From assembly GCA_964561545.1 (NCBI GenBank), contig CAZLQF010000016.1, forward strand, positions 1 to 62,902: DNA of 62,902 nucleotides, read 5' to 3'. This DNA is from CAZLQF01 sp964561545 (lineage in GTDB: Bacteria > Bacteroidota > Bacteroidia > CAILMK01 > CAYYUA01). Below the pieces are notes generated by a model. The model made no database searches and was not told the DNA's origin. It saw nothing but the letters and a program-made list of their open reading frames with translations. The first letter of the stretch is position 1. Each line of letters opens with the position of its first letter. Below are positions 17,036 to 26,730 of the stretch, piece by piece. Both the position numbers and the translations under genes were made by a program.

Positions 17036-17667
17036 ATGCTTTTAGCTTTAGGACCTTTGATTTATTAACAACCTTCCTCCTTTTTAACTGACTACACCAT
17101 TTAAGCTCTTTTAGCAGCTAAATATGGGTAAGTCAATGAGGGCAAGTAGCAATAGCGTGCCATTAGGTATACAACACCTATACTTACTTCGTGGACTTTG
17201 TTGAGTTATCTGAAGATCTGCTACATGCCAACGTGCTTTGCTGTTATCCCTATATGGAAGCAATGGTAAACGCTGCCAACGGTAAAGCTTATCAGATGAT
17301 ATGTTTGGTTTATCCAAGGGAACGTTGGTTTGCTAAATTCAGTATTGGTTGGCCCAATCTGTATCACCAACTCCGGAGGAAGGACTTTCGCATGTATCTC
17401 CATTCATGCAATCATGTCCAAGATATTTTTACCAGAACGGCGTTCAATTAAAGTACTCGTCAACCACTTTCTTTTGGCATATTGACCTTTATGACCAGCT
17501 TAGCAAACCTGATCCTTAACTCTGTTTAATTCTTTTTATTCTAAATACCGCTATTGAGGGGAAATTTAAAGTCTCAATTCGGCACGGTCCGGAGAAAAAA
17601 TTAAGCCAGAGCGCAATCCCCGGCTTTAATTCGATAAATTAGCGATAAAGCGAAATAAATATTTACC
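17036..17667. other. Gene-poor stretch with unassigned coding-like fragments
   Basis: Short open stretches occur on both strands at 17111-17450, for example a minus-strand run with PTFPWINQTYHLISFTVGS. None has a start, length or motif that supports a gene. Together with the transposase relic beginning at 17668 this looks like a decayed insertion site. Confidence 0.4.
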
Positions 17668-18057
17668 ATGAATAAACCTAATAATTTTAGCGGACAACCC
17701 TTACTTGCTTAACTCCTTAGCTTTTTTAGTAAAAAAGATTTACGGTCCATTGCCAACGATTTTGGCGCTGATGTTTACTGCAAATCCTTTAGAACATAGG
17801 ATCACCTTGCCGGTATGCTTATGCGGTACTTAGCGATGTAAATCCTTGTGTTAAATAACTTAAGCTGGCATCATAAAAGCAATCATTTGGGCCTGAGCAG
17901 GCCTCCTAATCGTAGTACCTTTAGTGATGGTAACCAACCCCGATCAAATGCGGTTTTTGAGCCAATTTACCAGAAGCTTTATCAAAAATATCAACCGTTT
18001 TAAGCGGGCAGCAAGCTGCCTAAACAGTTATGCAGGTATTTAAAACAGAATTTTAGG
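17668..18057 (+). pseudogene. Degraded IS4-family transposase N-terminus (DUF4372 type)
   Basis: From ATG 17668 the frame reads MNKPNNFSGQPLLA, stop, LLSFFSKKDLRSIAND, then FGADVYCKSFRT, stop, DHLAGML, and later NHLGLSRPPNRSTFSDGNQ and FEPIYQKLYQKYQPF. This is the N-terminal domain that precedes the DDE core in IS4-family transposases of Bacteroidota. In-frame stops (TAA 17710-17712, TAG 17797-17799 and others) and a shortened middle show long decay. The catalytic domain is missing. Around 18112-18200 one frame reads YANFKEKDKKMAFFQYGSHD, a coding-like relic I cannot place. Confidence 0.85.
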
Positions 18058-18408
18058 CTGAAAACTGCTTAGGCGACCATCCCAATACCCTGAAAATTCA
18101 ATTGAGAAAGGCGCTCATGGCTATGCTAATTTTAAAGAAAAGGACAAAAAAATGGCATTTTTCCAATATGGTAGTCATGACCCGCCACCATCTGGTTAAT
18201 TGCATTCAACCATTCCAATTTTTATATAACCCGGAAAGCACTTATCAGGAAAGCAACCGGAGATTAGTCTGGCAAAACAGCCTATTTGGTGAATGAGGGG
18301 GTTATTTTTTCGATAAGCGCAAAAATTGCCTTTTAAGATAAATTGTAAGGAGTTATAAGCCTTACAACAATTTTACCGGATAGTGCTGGTTATAAACAAA
18401 AGTTTCTC
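18058..18408. other. Decayed region between IS4 relic and CDF gene
   Basis: No intact gene is seen. Fragments described under the transposase relic at 17668-18057 extend to about 18200. The remainder holds no clear hairpin terminator for the CDF gene that ends at 18409. Confidence 0.35.
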
Positions 18409-19296
18409 CTATACCTTCTTAGAACGGTATTCCTCATCTTCAAAAGCATGTTCTACCTGAAGGGTACTATGATCGATACCAAATTTTTCATTCAGCTCAT
18501 CCCGTATTTCATACAAGTATTCATCATGGCAACCATTGGGCATTACTAAATGGGCTGTTAAAGCAACTTCCGTTGTACTAAGGGGCCAAATGTGGAGGTC
18601 ATGGACATCTTCAACACGATCTTTCTGCTCTAAATAGCTTCTCACATACTGCAAGTCAATTTTCTTAGGAACAGCATCCATCACCAGCTTAACCGAGTCA
18701 ATCAACAAACCGATGGCACTGTACAAAATAACCCCGACAATGATGAAGCTCAAAAGGGGATCAACCCAATAAGCGCCTGTAAATTTCATAATCAACCCTC
18801 CAACCAAAACGCCCAAAGTAACGCCTGCATCAGCCGCCATATGGAGAAATGCCCCTTTGATATTCAGGTCATGATGCCTCCCATTTACAAAAAACAAGGC
18901 AGTAACGGTATTAACGACAAGCCCAACACCAGCAACCGCCATAAGTGTATTCCCGGGAATCTCAACAGGATTTTGAATTTTTTGGATGGCATCGTACAGG
19001 ATAAAGCCGGATGCACCAACAATCAACAAACCATTGACAAGCGAAGCCAGGATGGTCGTTTTACGGAAGCCAAAAGTAAATGTTAAAGTTGAACGCTTTT
19101 GGGCTACAAGAGCCGCTCCCCAGGCCAATACCAGGCCTATAACATCACTGAAATTATGGCCGGCATCCGCTAATAAAGCCGAGGAATTAAGGACCAAGCC
19201 ATAATAAGCCTCTACCAGTACGTAGACAATATTCAAACTTATCCCGATCACAAACGCTTTGCCATATCCTTCAGCGCCGTGGTTATGATCATGCAT
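18409..19296 (-). CDS. Cation diffusion facilitator, CzcD/ZnT-like exporter
   Basis: 295 aa inner-membrane antiporter. The N-terminus has a His-rich tip (MHDHNHG). Six TM helices follow with the two metal-site motifs of the zinc CDF group: HNFSD in LLADAGHNFSDV (TM2) and HMAAD in AFLHMAADAGVTL (TM5). A short loop (RHHDLN) stands for the usual His loop. The cytosolic C-terminal domain (about 205-290, VHDLHIWPLS) is the dimerising metal-sensing fold. The family exports Zn(II), Cd(II) or Co(II) from cytosol to periplasm, from where the RND system encoded at 6335-12030 could remove it. It lies between two dead IS4-type genes, so the metal region may have been built by insertion events. Confidence 0.93.
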   Translation of the reverse strand: MHDHNHGAEGYGKAFVIGISLNIVYVLVEAYYGLVLNSSALLADAGHNFSDVIGLVLAWGAALVAQKRSTLTFTFGFRKTTILASLVNGLLIVGASGFILYDAIQKIQNPVEIPGNTLMAVAGVGLVVNTVTALFFVNGRHHDLNIKGAFLHMAADAGVTLGVLVGGLIMKFTGAYWVDPLLSFIIVGVILYSAIGLLIDSVKLVMDAVPKKIDLQYVRSYLEQKDRVEDVHDLHIWPLSTTEVALTAHLVMPNGCHDEYLYEIRDELNEKFGIDHSTLQVEHAFEDEEYRSKKV

Positions 19297-19663
19297 AGAG
19301 CAGTTTTTTAAAAATTAACTGATTAATCACGTTTTCAATTTTATGTTTTGTTGGTTCAAATTAAAAAAACCAAGGCATGCAAAACCATTACATTGTTAAA
19401 TACATAAGCAGCTGGTACCAAAAATAACAAGGTCAAATTGTTTTGGAGCATCTACTCCACAAAGCATTATTTTAATTCAGCATCGGATTTGGATTTTTTA
19501 ATCCTGATTTTAGACCACTTTTATAGCAAAGCTTTTAAACATCATTTATAGCACGGCTGTCCAAAACTAACCAAGATTTAAGTTAAAATCGCTTTTTTGC
19601 TTTCATTTGGACGGATTTTAAAGGTTCAAATTAAATTAACCCCCTAACCTGAATCAAATATCA
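19297..19663. other. Intergenic region between CDF gene and IS4 relic
   Basis: No gene is visible. The left end of the IS4-like element must lie here, but I could not find terminal inverted repeats or a target duplication matching the sequence beyond 20825. Confidence 0.4.
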
Positions 19664-20825
19664 TCAATTGGCTTCCTGATGAGTTTTGAATTTTGGAAAT
19701 GGGTTATTTAACCACTCAAATAAGCCAACTTTTACTAATAAATTCAACCTGATAAATGTGATAAGGTTGGATAGATGCCAACCTTACTTAGCGCTTGCTT
19801 TAAGGAACTTTAATAAAAGCATGCTAATCATGGCTGTCCAAACTTGAATCAAGACAGCATTAGGAGTAGTGCCAACAAAAGGCTTGAATTTCAGGTGCTG
19901 TTTAAGCTGCTTAAAAAAATACTTCAATTTCCCAGCGGCTTCTGTATAAAGCTGCTACTGTTAATGCTATCCAATAAAAATTATTGGTCAAAAAGGTCAG
20001 CTCGCGTTTTTTATGCTTATCCCAAACTCTAACTAATCGGAGTTTTTTAGCGTAATCGTTTGCTGATTTTTCATCCATTAAGCCGATTTTCGCATCTTCT
20101 AAGATTTCAACATTGTGGTTTTCCTCGCCTGTTTGATAAGGTTCAAAAACATCGTACTTAGTATTCTTTTTCGGGCGGGTGACAAAATAAATGTTTTTGC
20201 TGTCCAAATACTTGAGCCATTTAAAATCTACATAGGCTCTGGCGGCTACAAGTACACTTTCTGAAGGAATATTCATGGTTTTAGCTACTTGGATCTCATG
20301 GGTCTTTCCTTCAGTTAAATGCAAAAACACCGGCAAACAACCTTCATAGTATAACATGGTGTATAACTTAATAGCTCCCTTTCTTTTGCGAAACTGCGCC
20401 CAATCAAAAACTGAAAGACAAAGCGGGATTATAGTAGCATCCAACAAAAATATTTTAGGCTTGAGCTTTCGATGCATAGGCCTCTTCAAGTTGTAAATGC
20501 TCGAAAGATGCTTGTAAAGAGCAAAATAAAAATCTTTAAATAAACCCCAGTCCAGATTCTTATTCAGATAAGAAATACTAAACTTTTGAGGGGCCTGCTT
20601 TAGGCCTAAATGGTTGAGATTGCCTGTTGCACTCCTCAGACCAAGACTAATAGTTCTGACCGAATCAGCACCTGAAAAATGGCAAAATAGCATACTTAAG
20701 AGATGGGTCCAGCTATCAAGCCCTTTGGAATACTTGTAAGATTGATAGTGGTTGGATACCTTCCTGAAGAGTTGCTAAGGAATAAGCTGAGCTATTTGTG
20801 CAAATAGCGTAATATTTGTTTTCAT
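19664..20825 (-). pseudogene. IS4-family transposase, full length but inactivated
   Basis: Read from ATG 20825 to TGA 19664-19666 (minus), almost the whole protein can be followed. Defects: an in-frame TAG at 20775-20777 after LFAQIAQLIP; a one-base gain in an A7/T7 run at 19913-19919; and a TAA at 19784-19786 before GWHLSNLITFI. The DDE fold is recognisable: first Asp in FLLDATIIPL, and the second motif reads VAARAYVDF where active relatives have an Asp before the Arg, so the catalytic Asp is Ala (codon 20241-20243). The YREK signature reads YRSRWEIEVFF, then the frameshift, then KQLKQHLKF. Unlike the relic at 17668 it carries no DUF4372-type start, so the two are different elements. Confidence 0.88.
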
Positions 20826-21026
20826 AAGGTGTTGGTTTTTTAGTCACCATTATCATTGACCAACCCCTTTTTTAGTTCTTTATTCAGAGTTTGAGGAAAG
20901 ATGTGTTCAAATTCTATTAGCAAAAAATAATAAATTTCAATAAATTTTATCTAAAAACATATTAGGTAAAGAATAATAAAGATTGAGCTATCATCGATTG
21001 ATAAGCCCTCAAATGATTAATTCATA

Positions 21027-21044
21027 ATGTCATACTATTGACAT
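21027..21044. promoter_or_regulatory. Perfect palindrome, candidate operator
   Basis: ATGTCA-TACTAT-TGACAT is a perfect 6-bp inverted repeat with a 6-bp spacer, 49 bp upstream of the start at 21093. Its size and spacing fit a dimeric regulator such as the Crp/Fnr type, but no known consensus is matched exactly. Confidence 0.4.
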
Positions 21045-21092
21045 GCGATGATCATAACATCTTAGAAATTAGCACCAAAAAATAAATAACTT

Positions 21093-21566
21093 ATGGCAAC
21101 CGTAAATTACCTAAAAGCAGGCGTAGTAGGGCTGCTCGGCAGCCTCATCATGTTCATCCTGATGCAAATTGCCATGTCGACTGGCATGGCCCCTTTCAAT
21201 GTGCCACCATCAGCAGCTTTTTTAATCAGTATTGGTTTACCAGCCAAGCCCTTGGCCCTTATCGGCCACTTTTTATATGGGGCTTTTTGGTCCATTGTAC
21301 TCTTGGCCCTTTACCGAGAATCAGTTTCCATTGGGAAAGGCATCATCCTGGCTTTGATCCTTTGGGGCATCATGATGCTGATCATAAGCCCAATTATTGG
21401 TTGGGGCGTATTTGGTTTCGGTGATGCCAGCCAAATGGCCAAAGATGCAAAGCTTTATCTGGCACCAGGCCCGCAGTACCTGATAGCAACCTTGGTGCTT
21501 CATCTTATATTTGGCTTAATCGTTGGCGGCTTTAATTCGGCATGGGCTGCTAAAACAAACTCCTAA
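21093..21566 (+). CDS. Four-helix inner-membrane protein of unknown function
   Basis: 157 aa with four hydrophobic segments: about 10-30 (VVGLLGSLIMFILMQIA), 55-75 (LIGHFLYGAFWSIVLLALY), 82-105 (GIILALILWGIMMLIISPII) and 130-150 (LIATLVLHLIFGLIVGGF). The layout and the small-residue-rich helices resemble DUF6789-like membrane proteins, but I am not certain. No catalytic residues are evident. The gene stands alone between the IS4 relic and the convergent AhpD-like gene. Confidence 0.75.
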   Translation: MATVNYLKAGVVGLLGSLIMFILMQIAMSTGMAPFNVPPSAAFLISIGLPAKPLALIGHFLYGAFWSIVLLALYRESVSIGKGIILALILWGIMMLIISPIIGWGVFGFGDASQMAKDAKLYLAPGPQYLIATLVLHLIFGLIVGGFNSAWAAKTNS

Positions 21567-21593
21567 AGCACAAGGCTTGTTTATTTGATCAAC

Positions 21594-22157
21594 TTAATCA
21601 TAAATATAACCTTCCCCTTGATCTGATTCAAGGGGAACGCCTAAGCCCAGAACTAAACGGTTTACAAAGTTGAAGTAAGCTATGATCATGGCTGCATCAA
21701 GGATGGCACGGTCATCCCATCCGGCTTCCCGCATGGGTTGGACATGCCATTCCTCGTTCACTTCATGGGGTTTTAAAGTAAGCGATCTCGCATATTCACA
21801 CAATGCGTAATCCTCTTGGCTTAAATCCAGTTTTTGGTAATTCTGGGCAAGCAATTGAACTTTTTCATCATCCTTCCAAAAATGCCTTAAAGCAGACGAA
21901 TGGTGTTGAATACAGTATTCACATTCATTGAAAGCTGAAGTCACGACCGCAATCATTTCCCTTTGCTTTCGTTTGAGCGGTGATTTACCAAACATGAGCT
22001 CCATGTAAAGGTCCATGTGCTGGACGATGGTCTCAGGATGCAGGCTTTGGAGTTTATGAATTTCGGCAAGCTTGCCCCTTTTCTGAATGATATCCTCATA
22101 GACCTCTCGCAAGCGGCCTTCAGAAGCTTCGTAATCCTTGGTATCTATAAATGGCAT
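21594..22157 (-). CDS. AhpD-like / carboxymuconolactone decarboxylase family (peroxidase-related) protein
   Basis: 187 aa, all-helical, no signal peptide. The CMD core carries CEYCIQHHSSALRHFW: the CxxC pair and following His are the redox centre of alkylhydroperoxidase AhpD and its relatives. Flanking segments (REMIAVVTSAFNECEYC and AILDAAMIIAYFNFVNRLVLGL) match the peroxidase-related subfamily. A role in peroxide or thiol chemistry is likely; the electron donor is unknown. It ends 27 bp from the convergent membrane-protein gene. Confidence 0.88.
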   Translation of the reverse strand: MPFIDTKDYEASEGRLREVYEDIIQKRGKLAEIHKLQSLHPETIVQHMDLYMELMFGKSPLKRKQREMIAVVTSAFNECEYCIQHHSSALRHFWKDDEKVQLLAQNYQKLDLSQEDYALCEYARSLTLKPHEVNEEWHVQPMREAGWDDRAILDAAMIIAYFNFVNRLVLGLGVPLESDQGEGYIYD

Positions 22158-22216
22158 TAGATCAAATTTTTATTGAAGCAAATATGCTTATATAGTCACT
22201 ACTAATTCCAATAGAC

Positions 22217-23647
22217 TTACTCAAATGGGCCCTCAATTTTGATCAACTCATCCTCAGGAATATAGATATTGAAAGCAGTTCCTTCGCCTTCTTGACTCTC
22301 AACTTCTACCGTACCCCCAATTTTTTTAACGCCTTTGTTAACAATATAAAGGCCAAGCCCAGTACCTTTCCTGTTTTTATTGGCACGGAAAAAAATATCA
22401 AACACCTGTTCTTGTGAACCTTTAGGGATACCCACTCCATTATCTTCAACCTTAATTACAACATAGCCTTGCTCTATATATACGCTGACTTGGATCTGCG
22501 GAGATTGCTTGCTTTCGTCCCTATATTTGACAGCATTGCTTACCAAATTATCAAGAACGTAGAACAAGGCATCCCAATCGCTACGAAAAGTTGATAAACC
22601 TTCCGCAATTTGGTAATCCAGGTTAACCTGTTCAGCCCCGTCCAGTAATTTAACCTTTTCAAAAACCGCTTCAATGAGTTCATCAATAGCAAAATCAGCT
22701 GAATGGTGCTTTCCGTCTTTGATCTCAATGGCCTTAATCAGGGAATTTAAGATCGAATCCAAATTGGATGCCGATTGATGAATCATGCTGAGATAAGTCA
22801 AAGCCGTTTCATCGGTAATATCGGTTTCAGCCACATGGATAAGCCCTAAAAGCGAAGAAAGCGGATTTTTTAAGTCATGATGGGTTTTGTAAATGAAGGT
22901 ATTCAGTTCTCCATTGGCCTCTTTCAATTCCTCCTGGTAATGTTTCAAATCTGTAATATCCTGTCCATAAAGGTAAACCTGACAGGTTTGATTAATGAAT
23001 GAAACACTAAACAAATAATAGCGATGCCTAACTTGAGCTTCAAAATTGGGCTTTTGGTTATTGCAATCCTGATTTTGGCAAATGGTATCTACATGCTCAC
23101 ACCAATCGACCGGTAAATAATCACCCAATTCAATGCCTAATGTTTCAAGCAATTCCCGGCTTGCTTGGTTGGCATATTCCAGTTGGTAATCCGAATTGGT
23201 CCTTAAAACGGGAAAAGGGTTTTGTTCCGGGAATTGACTTAGTTGGTCTATTTTTTTTAAAGCCTTGTTCTGTTCAGTAAAGTCCCTGATAATAAAAAAA
23301 ATCAATGGATTACCTTGCTTTTTAATATGGTTGGCCGAAACTTCTATTTCTCTATTTTGCCCGTCTTTTCGTTTGGCAGTAATATCAAAACGGGAGAATT
23401 TACTGGCTTTAATTTCCCGAAACCTTTCAAGGCTTTCTTGGTAAAATTCTTCGGGATAAAGTTCAAAAACAGGCTTGCCAAAGAGTTCATTCCTAAAGTA
23501 GCCAAATAGCTGACTTGCCTGCTCATTAGCTTTTTGTATATAACCTGCTTCATCAAGGATGAGTACTGCATCATTGGAAAGGTAAAACATCTCTTCATTG
23601 CTCAATAGCTGTGTAAAATGATGGGATTCCACCGGCCGCTGATCCAT
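22217..23647 (-). CDS. PAS-domain sensor histidine kinase, soluble
   Basis: 476 aa without transmembrane segments, so a cytoplasmic sensor. PAS 1 spans about 18-130 (AVLILDEAGYIQKANEQASQ), and a second, shorter PAS-like domain about 145-240. The HisKA helix has the phospho-acceptor in YKTHHDLKNPLSSL (His about 256). The HATPase shows the N box (DNLVSNAVKYRDE), G1 (VEDNGVGIP), F box (IFFRANKNRKG) and G2 (GTGLGLYIV), all intact. No response regulator is next to it, so it is an orphan kinase here. Signal unknown; PAS 1 could hold a small ligand or cofactor. Confidence 0.92.
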   Translation of the reverse strand: MDQRPVESHHFTQLLSNEEMFYLSNDAVLILDEAGYIQKANEQASQLFGYFRNELFGKPVFELYPEEFYQESLERFREIKASKFSRFDITAKRKDGQNREIEVSANHIKKQGNPLIFFIIRDFTEQNKALKKIDQLSQFPEQNPFPVLRTNSDYQLEYANQASRELLETLGIELGDYLPVDWCEHVDTICQNQDCNNQKPNFEAQVRHRYYLFSVSFINQTCQVYLYGQDITDLKHYQEELKEANGELNTFIYKTHHDLKNPLSSLLGLIHVAETDITDETALTYLSMIHQSASNLDSILNSLIKAIEIKDGKHHSADFAIDELIEAVFEKVKLLDGAEQVNLDYQIAEGLSTFRSDWDALFYVLDNLVSNAVKYRDESKQSPQIQVSVYIEQGYVVIKVEDNGVGIPKGSQEQVFDIFFRANKNRKGTGLGLYIVNKGVKKIGGTVEVESQEGEGTAFNIYIPEDELIKIEGPFE

Positions 23648-23907
23648 TCTTAAAGCTTTTGTTACTAAAAGTCTAATTTCCTGATTTTATTGTTGGATGC
23701 CTTAATGCCAGCCATGGTATGTCAGGCAGCAGACAATAAATTGAAGGGTTAAAAGGTTTTAATGAACCGGGTTGAAATTTATTCCAACATTTTAAAACTG
23801 TTCGATGGGGTTTAAAGCCAACCAACATAACCTAAGGGGAAAATTGAAAATCTTCAGCCTAAAAAAGCATCCCAAATCGGCAAATTTCATTGGTTAAACG
23901 CAATGAT
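23648..23907. other. Intergenic region
   Basis: No gene, hairpin or promoter is convincing in these 260 bp. Confidence 0.4.
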
Positions 23908-26184
23908 TTATTGGTTAATAACCACTTTTTTAGTAACGCTTTGATGGTTAAGTTGTATCCTAAAGAAGTAAACACCAGCACTTAATTCCTGGAAATTTAA
24001 TTGCTCGTCCTTGGCTATATGCTTTTTCTTGCTTACTACTTGGCCATATTGATTCACAACCAATAACGATTGGATCTGATTCATTCTGGTTTTATCAAAA
24101 TCAATCCTAACAGGCCCGGATGATGGATTGGGCGTGATGTTAATTTGCGCTGACGGGTCTTGTTTTTTTGGTATACTGTTTAAAAAACTCGAACCTGTTG
24201 TAAAATGGTAAACAATCTTTGAGCCGAAATCAGGGTCAAAACTTTTGATATTACCAAACAGTTGCCCAGGCTCCTCGATAGATAAGCTACCTGAGCCGGC
24301 ATCTCTCAAAAACGGACTATATAAGCCATTCTCATCATTGGGTGGTGATTGATTGGATGCATCATCTTCCAATATGAGCCTGTATTCGCCATAGCCCTGT
24401 GGTAATTCCACCGTATCTTCGTAAGTTGTTTGGTTTTCGAGTTCATGGAGGTAATACAAAACATCTCCGGCTGAATTCTCAATGATCAATCGGTTTTGGG
24501 CAGCTTGCCTATTGGTAGTTAATGAAATGACAAACCGGTTTGGTAATTCAGGAGGCCTTTCAAAATGACTTGCCATTTGATCGTTAGCGCTGTAATCATC
24601 TTCCTGCCCATTCACTTGCATGATATCAACCTTGAACACCGTATCCCCCTGTCGCCAATTTTCAACTTTACCAGGAAAAGCGATCTGTTTGCTTTTCATG
24701 GGTTCAATGGTTCCATTCCAGGTAAATTGATTTTTAGGGGTATTTTTGGCATGGTAGGCAAACCGGATGCTGTTAATGGCACTGCTACCCGTATTTTTTA
24801 CCTTCACCCGCGGCTTCATAACGACCGGGTTAATACGGGCATATTCATCCAGGGACGAAGGTGCAACTATTTCCTGAAGAGATGCGTCCACTTGTCGCTC
24901 TGGATCATCATACGTAATCAACTGAACCGCAAATTGGTAAGAAGGCGCTTGTTCACCACTCCAGATGATAGGCTCAATGTCTATGTTAAACTTATTTTCA
25001 CCTTTTTGGAGGGCCTCTCCTATTTCATGCTCGTAAATGTTAACACGCGTGCCAGGACACCAATTTGCACGGTTGAGCAGCCACGTGCCCCCTTGCGGAT
25101 AAATGGGGTTCATGCCACAATCTTTTCTCCACATTAGTTGTTCGGCTTGCTGATCTCCATTCACCTTGAGGAAGTAATTTTTCTTGCAAAATTCAGCGCA
25201 GTCCTGGTTATTATCAAAGCCATGGCCGGAGGCAATGACCCGAACCTTGGCCTGATTCGTTGGTTCAGGAACATCTACACTCACTTGAGGCATTTTGTTG
25301 TCTTCAAAATCATCTGGATTTTCATAGGTAAAACTTCCTTGGTATAAATTCTTCACGGATCGCACGCTTCTCGGAGGTTTACCTTCGATAAATCGGAATT
25401 TTATAGAAGCACTGAACCCGGAACTCCATCCATCATAAAATACCCTTATTTTCACTGAATCGCTTAGCAATTCCTGGAAATCGGTAACATTGAACACCAT
25501 CCGATGTTCCCAATCATTGTTAAAACCTTTTTGGTTTTCCTTCATGTAGCCACCATAAGGCGTAATTGCTTTTGCCAGCTCCACTTTTTTATAAATTGGG
25601 TTCACTTGGTAATAGGTACTATACTGATTAAGCCATGTAGTATCAGCGGCGACTTTTTGGGAATCTATGACAGTTCCATTATTATCAAAAGATGGGTTGT
25701 AATAACCAGCCTCCCAGCCATATATGGTATCAGTTGGCTGTTTAACATTGTTGGCATCTTCATATAGTACAATTTGAAGGGTATCTGCCATTACCGAGTC
25801 CGTGGCTTGTTTTGAAGAATCATAGATTCTGCGATAAGTAGGAGTTTGACTGAATTTTACAGAATCCACATCATTGCCATTCACCTTAAAATGCGGCCAT
25901 TCCTTTTGAACGGAATCGTAGGCGCCCGTAGGTTTCATGGCGATAACTTTCGTTGTATAATCCCATTCACTGCAACCATCAGATGCACAACCCATGGTAT
26001 AATCCATTGTTACTTTGCGGTAGGATTGATTCTTATCCGGAAATTCCGACCACTCATCATAGGATCCGTGCCAGGTCATATCTGTAGATTGGTGCGAATT
26101 GACAACGATTGTATCGGCACGGTCTGTTGTAGCACATAAACTTAATAAACAAAAAAGCAACAGACATCGCAAATAATTCTGCAT
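23908..26184 (-). CDS. Peptide-N-glycosidase F-related T9SS protein
   Basis: 758 aa. Signal peptide about 1-22 (LLLFCLLSLCATT). The N-terminal domain has the conserved stretch VTMDYTMGCASDGCSEWDYT, and the later segments ASGHGFDNNQDCAEFCKKNY and WRKDCGMNPIYPQGGTWL match the two-domain jelly-roll core of PNGase F-type amidases, which cut N-glycans from asparagine. Residues about 440-545 look like an Ig-like extension and 680-758 form a type A sorting domain (INITPNPSSG, then LSAGVYFFRIQL, ending KKVVINQ). It should be displayed or released by T9SS. Whether it truly deglycosylates is not shown; many PNGase F-related proteins are untested. Confidence 0.9.
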   Translation of the reverse strand: MQNYLRCLLLFCLLSLCATTDRADTIVVNSHQSTDMTWHGSYDEWSEFPDKNQSYRKVTMDYTMGCASDGCSEWDYTTKVIAMKPTGAYDSVQKEWPHFKVNGNDVDSVKFSQTPTYRRIYDSSKQATDSVMADTLQIVLYEDANNVKQPTDTIYGWEAGYYNPSFDNNGTVIDSQKVAADTTWLNQYSTYYQVNPIYKKVELAKAITPYGGYMKENQKGFNNDWEHRMVFNVTDFQELLSDSVKIRVFYDGWSSGFSASIKFRFIEGKPPRSVRSVKNLYQGSFTYENPDDFEDNKMPQVSVDVPEPTNQAKVRVIASGHGFDNNQDCAEFCKKNYFLKVNGDQQAEQLMWRKDCGMNPIYPQGGTWLLNRANWCPGTRVNIYEHEIGEALQKGENKFNIDIEPIIWSGEQAPSYQFAVQLITYDDPERQVDASLQEIVAPSSLDEYARINPVVMKPRVKVKNTGSSAINSIRFAYHAKNTPKNQFTWNGTIEPMKSKQIAFPGKVENWRQGDTVFKVDIMQVNGQEDDYSANDQMASHFERPPELPNRFVISLTTNRQAAQNRLIIENSAGDVLYYLHELENQTTYEDTVELPQGYGEYRLILEDDASNQSPPNDENGLYSPFLRDAGSGSLSIEEPGQLFGNIKSFDPDFGSKIVYHFTTGSSFLNSIPKKQDPSAQINITPNPSSGPVRIDFDKTRMNQIQSLLVVNQYGQVVSKKKHIAKDEQLNFQELSAGVYFFRIQLNHQSVTKKVVINQ

Positions 26185-26730
26185 AATATTAGTTTTATTG
26201 AAAGTTATATAATTTAGAATAAAATACTAATCTACTAATAAATGAAGAACTGTCAACTATTACTTTTCCTAAAAATCATAATTAAGGCTTGAAGCCATGT
26301 TACACTCTTGATGATTTGAAATACAACCAAAAAGGTTCGCCAAAATTAACCACGAAGTTTTACGAAGGACAACCACCAAGGTTCATAAAGAAAAACAACG
26401 AAGGCTCACGAAGGAAACCATAGATAAGAACTGAAGTCTTGAGTTATCTACTATGAATGAATTGAAGCGCAAGGTTCGACCTTATTTTAGACCTGGGCTT
26501 AAGGCCATTACTTGTAGCCATTTCACAATCTTAAATAGCATTTGGTAATTTAGACCGATAATAAGGTTAATCCTACTAACCAATGCTTACCTAAATTTAC
26601 GAATAAGAGGCCTTGGCGCAATCAAAATACCTTATTTTAATCATTTTTGGCATCCCAAAAGAAGGATTCAATTCGTTTTTAATCACCTTTTAATCAGAAA
26701 TCCTTACAAGACCTTGGTTGAATTGATGGT
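26185..26730. other. Intergenic region with degenerate repeat
   Basis: No gene is present in these 546 bp. The only structure is the degenerate 24-bp repeat at 26324-26419, listed separately. Confidence 0.5.
26324..26419. repeat. Degenerate 23-25 bp intergenic tandem repeat
   Basis: Four imperfect units start AACCAAAAAGG (26325), AACCACGAAG (26348), AACCACCAAGG (26371) and ACAACGAAGG (26395). Each contains a second ACGAAG or TAAAG half. It is noncoding and lies upstream of the PNGase F-like gene and downstream of the DUF2231 gene's end. Similar AACCACGAAG strings occur between genes in other Bacteroidota genomes (from memory). Confidence 0.55.

Noticed and set aside
24565..25137. 190-aa plus-strand open frame
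   Set aside because: Antisense to the PNGase F-like gene, with no signal, motif or start context.
26324..26419. Possible CRISPR array
   Set aside because: Units are degenerate, contiguous and without spacers; no cas genes are nearby.
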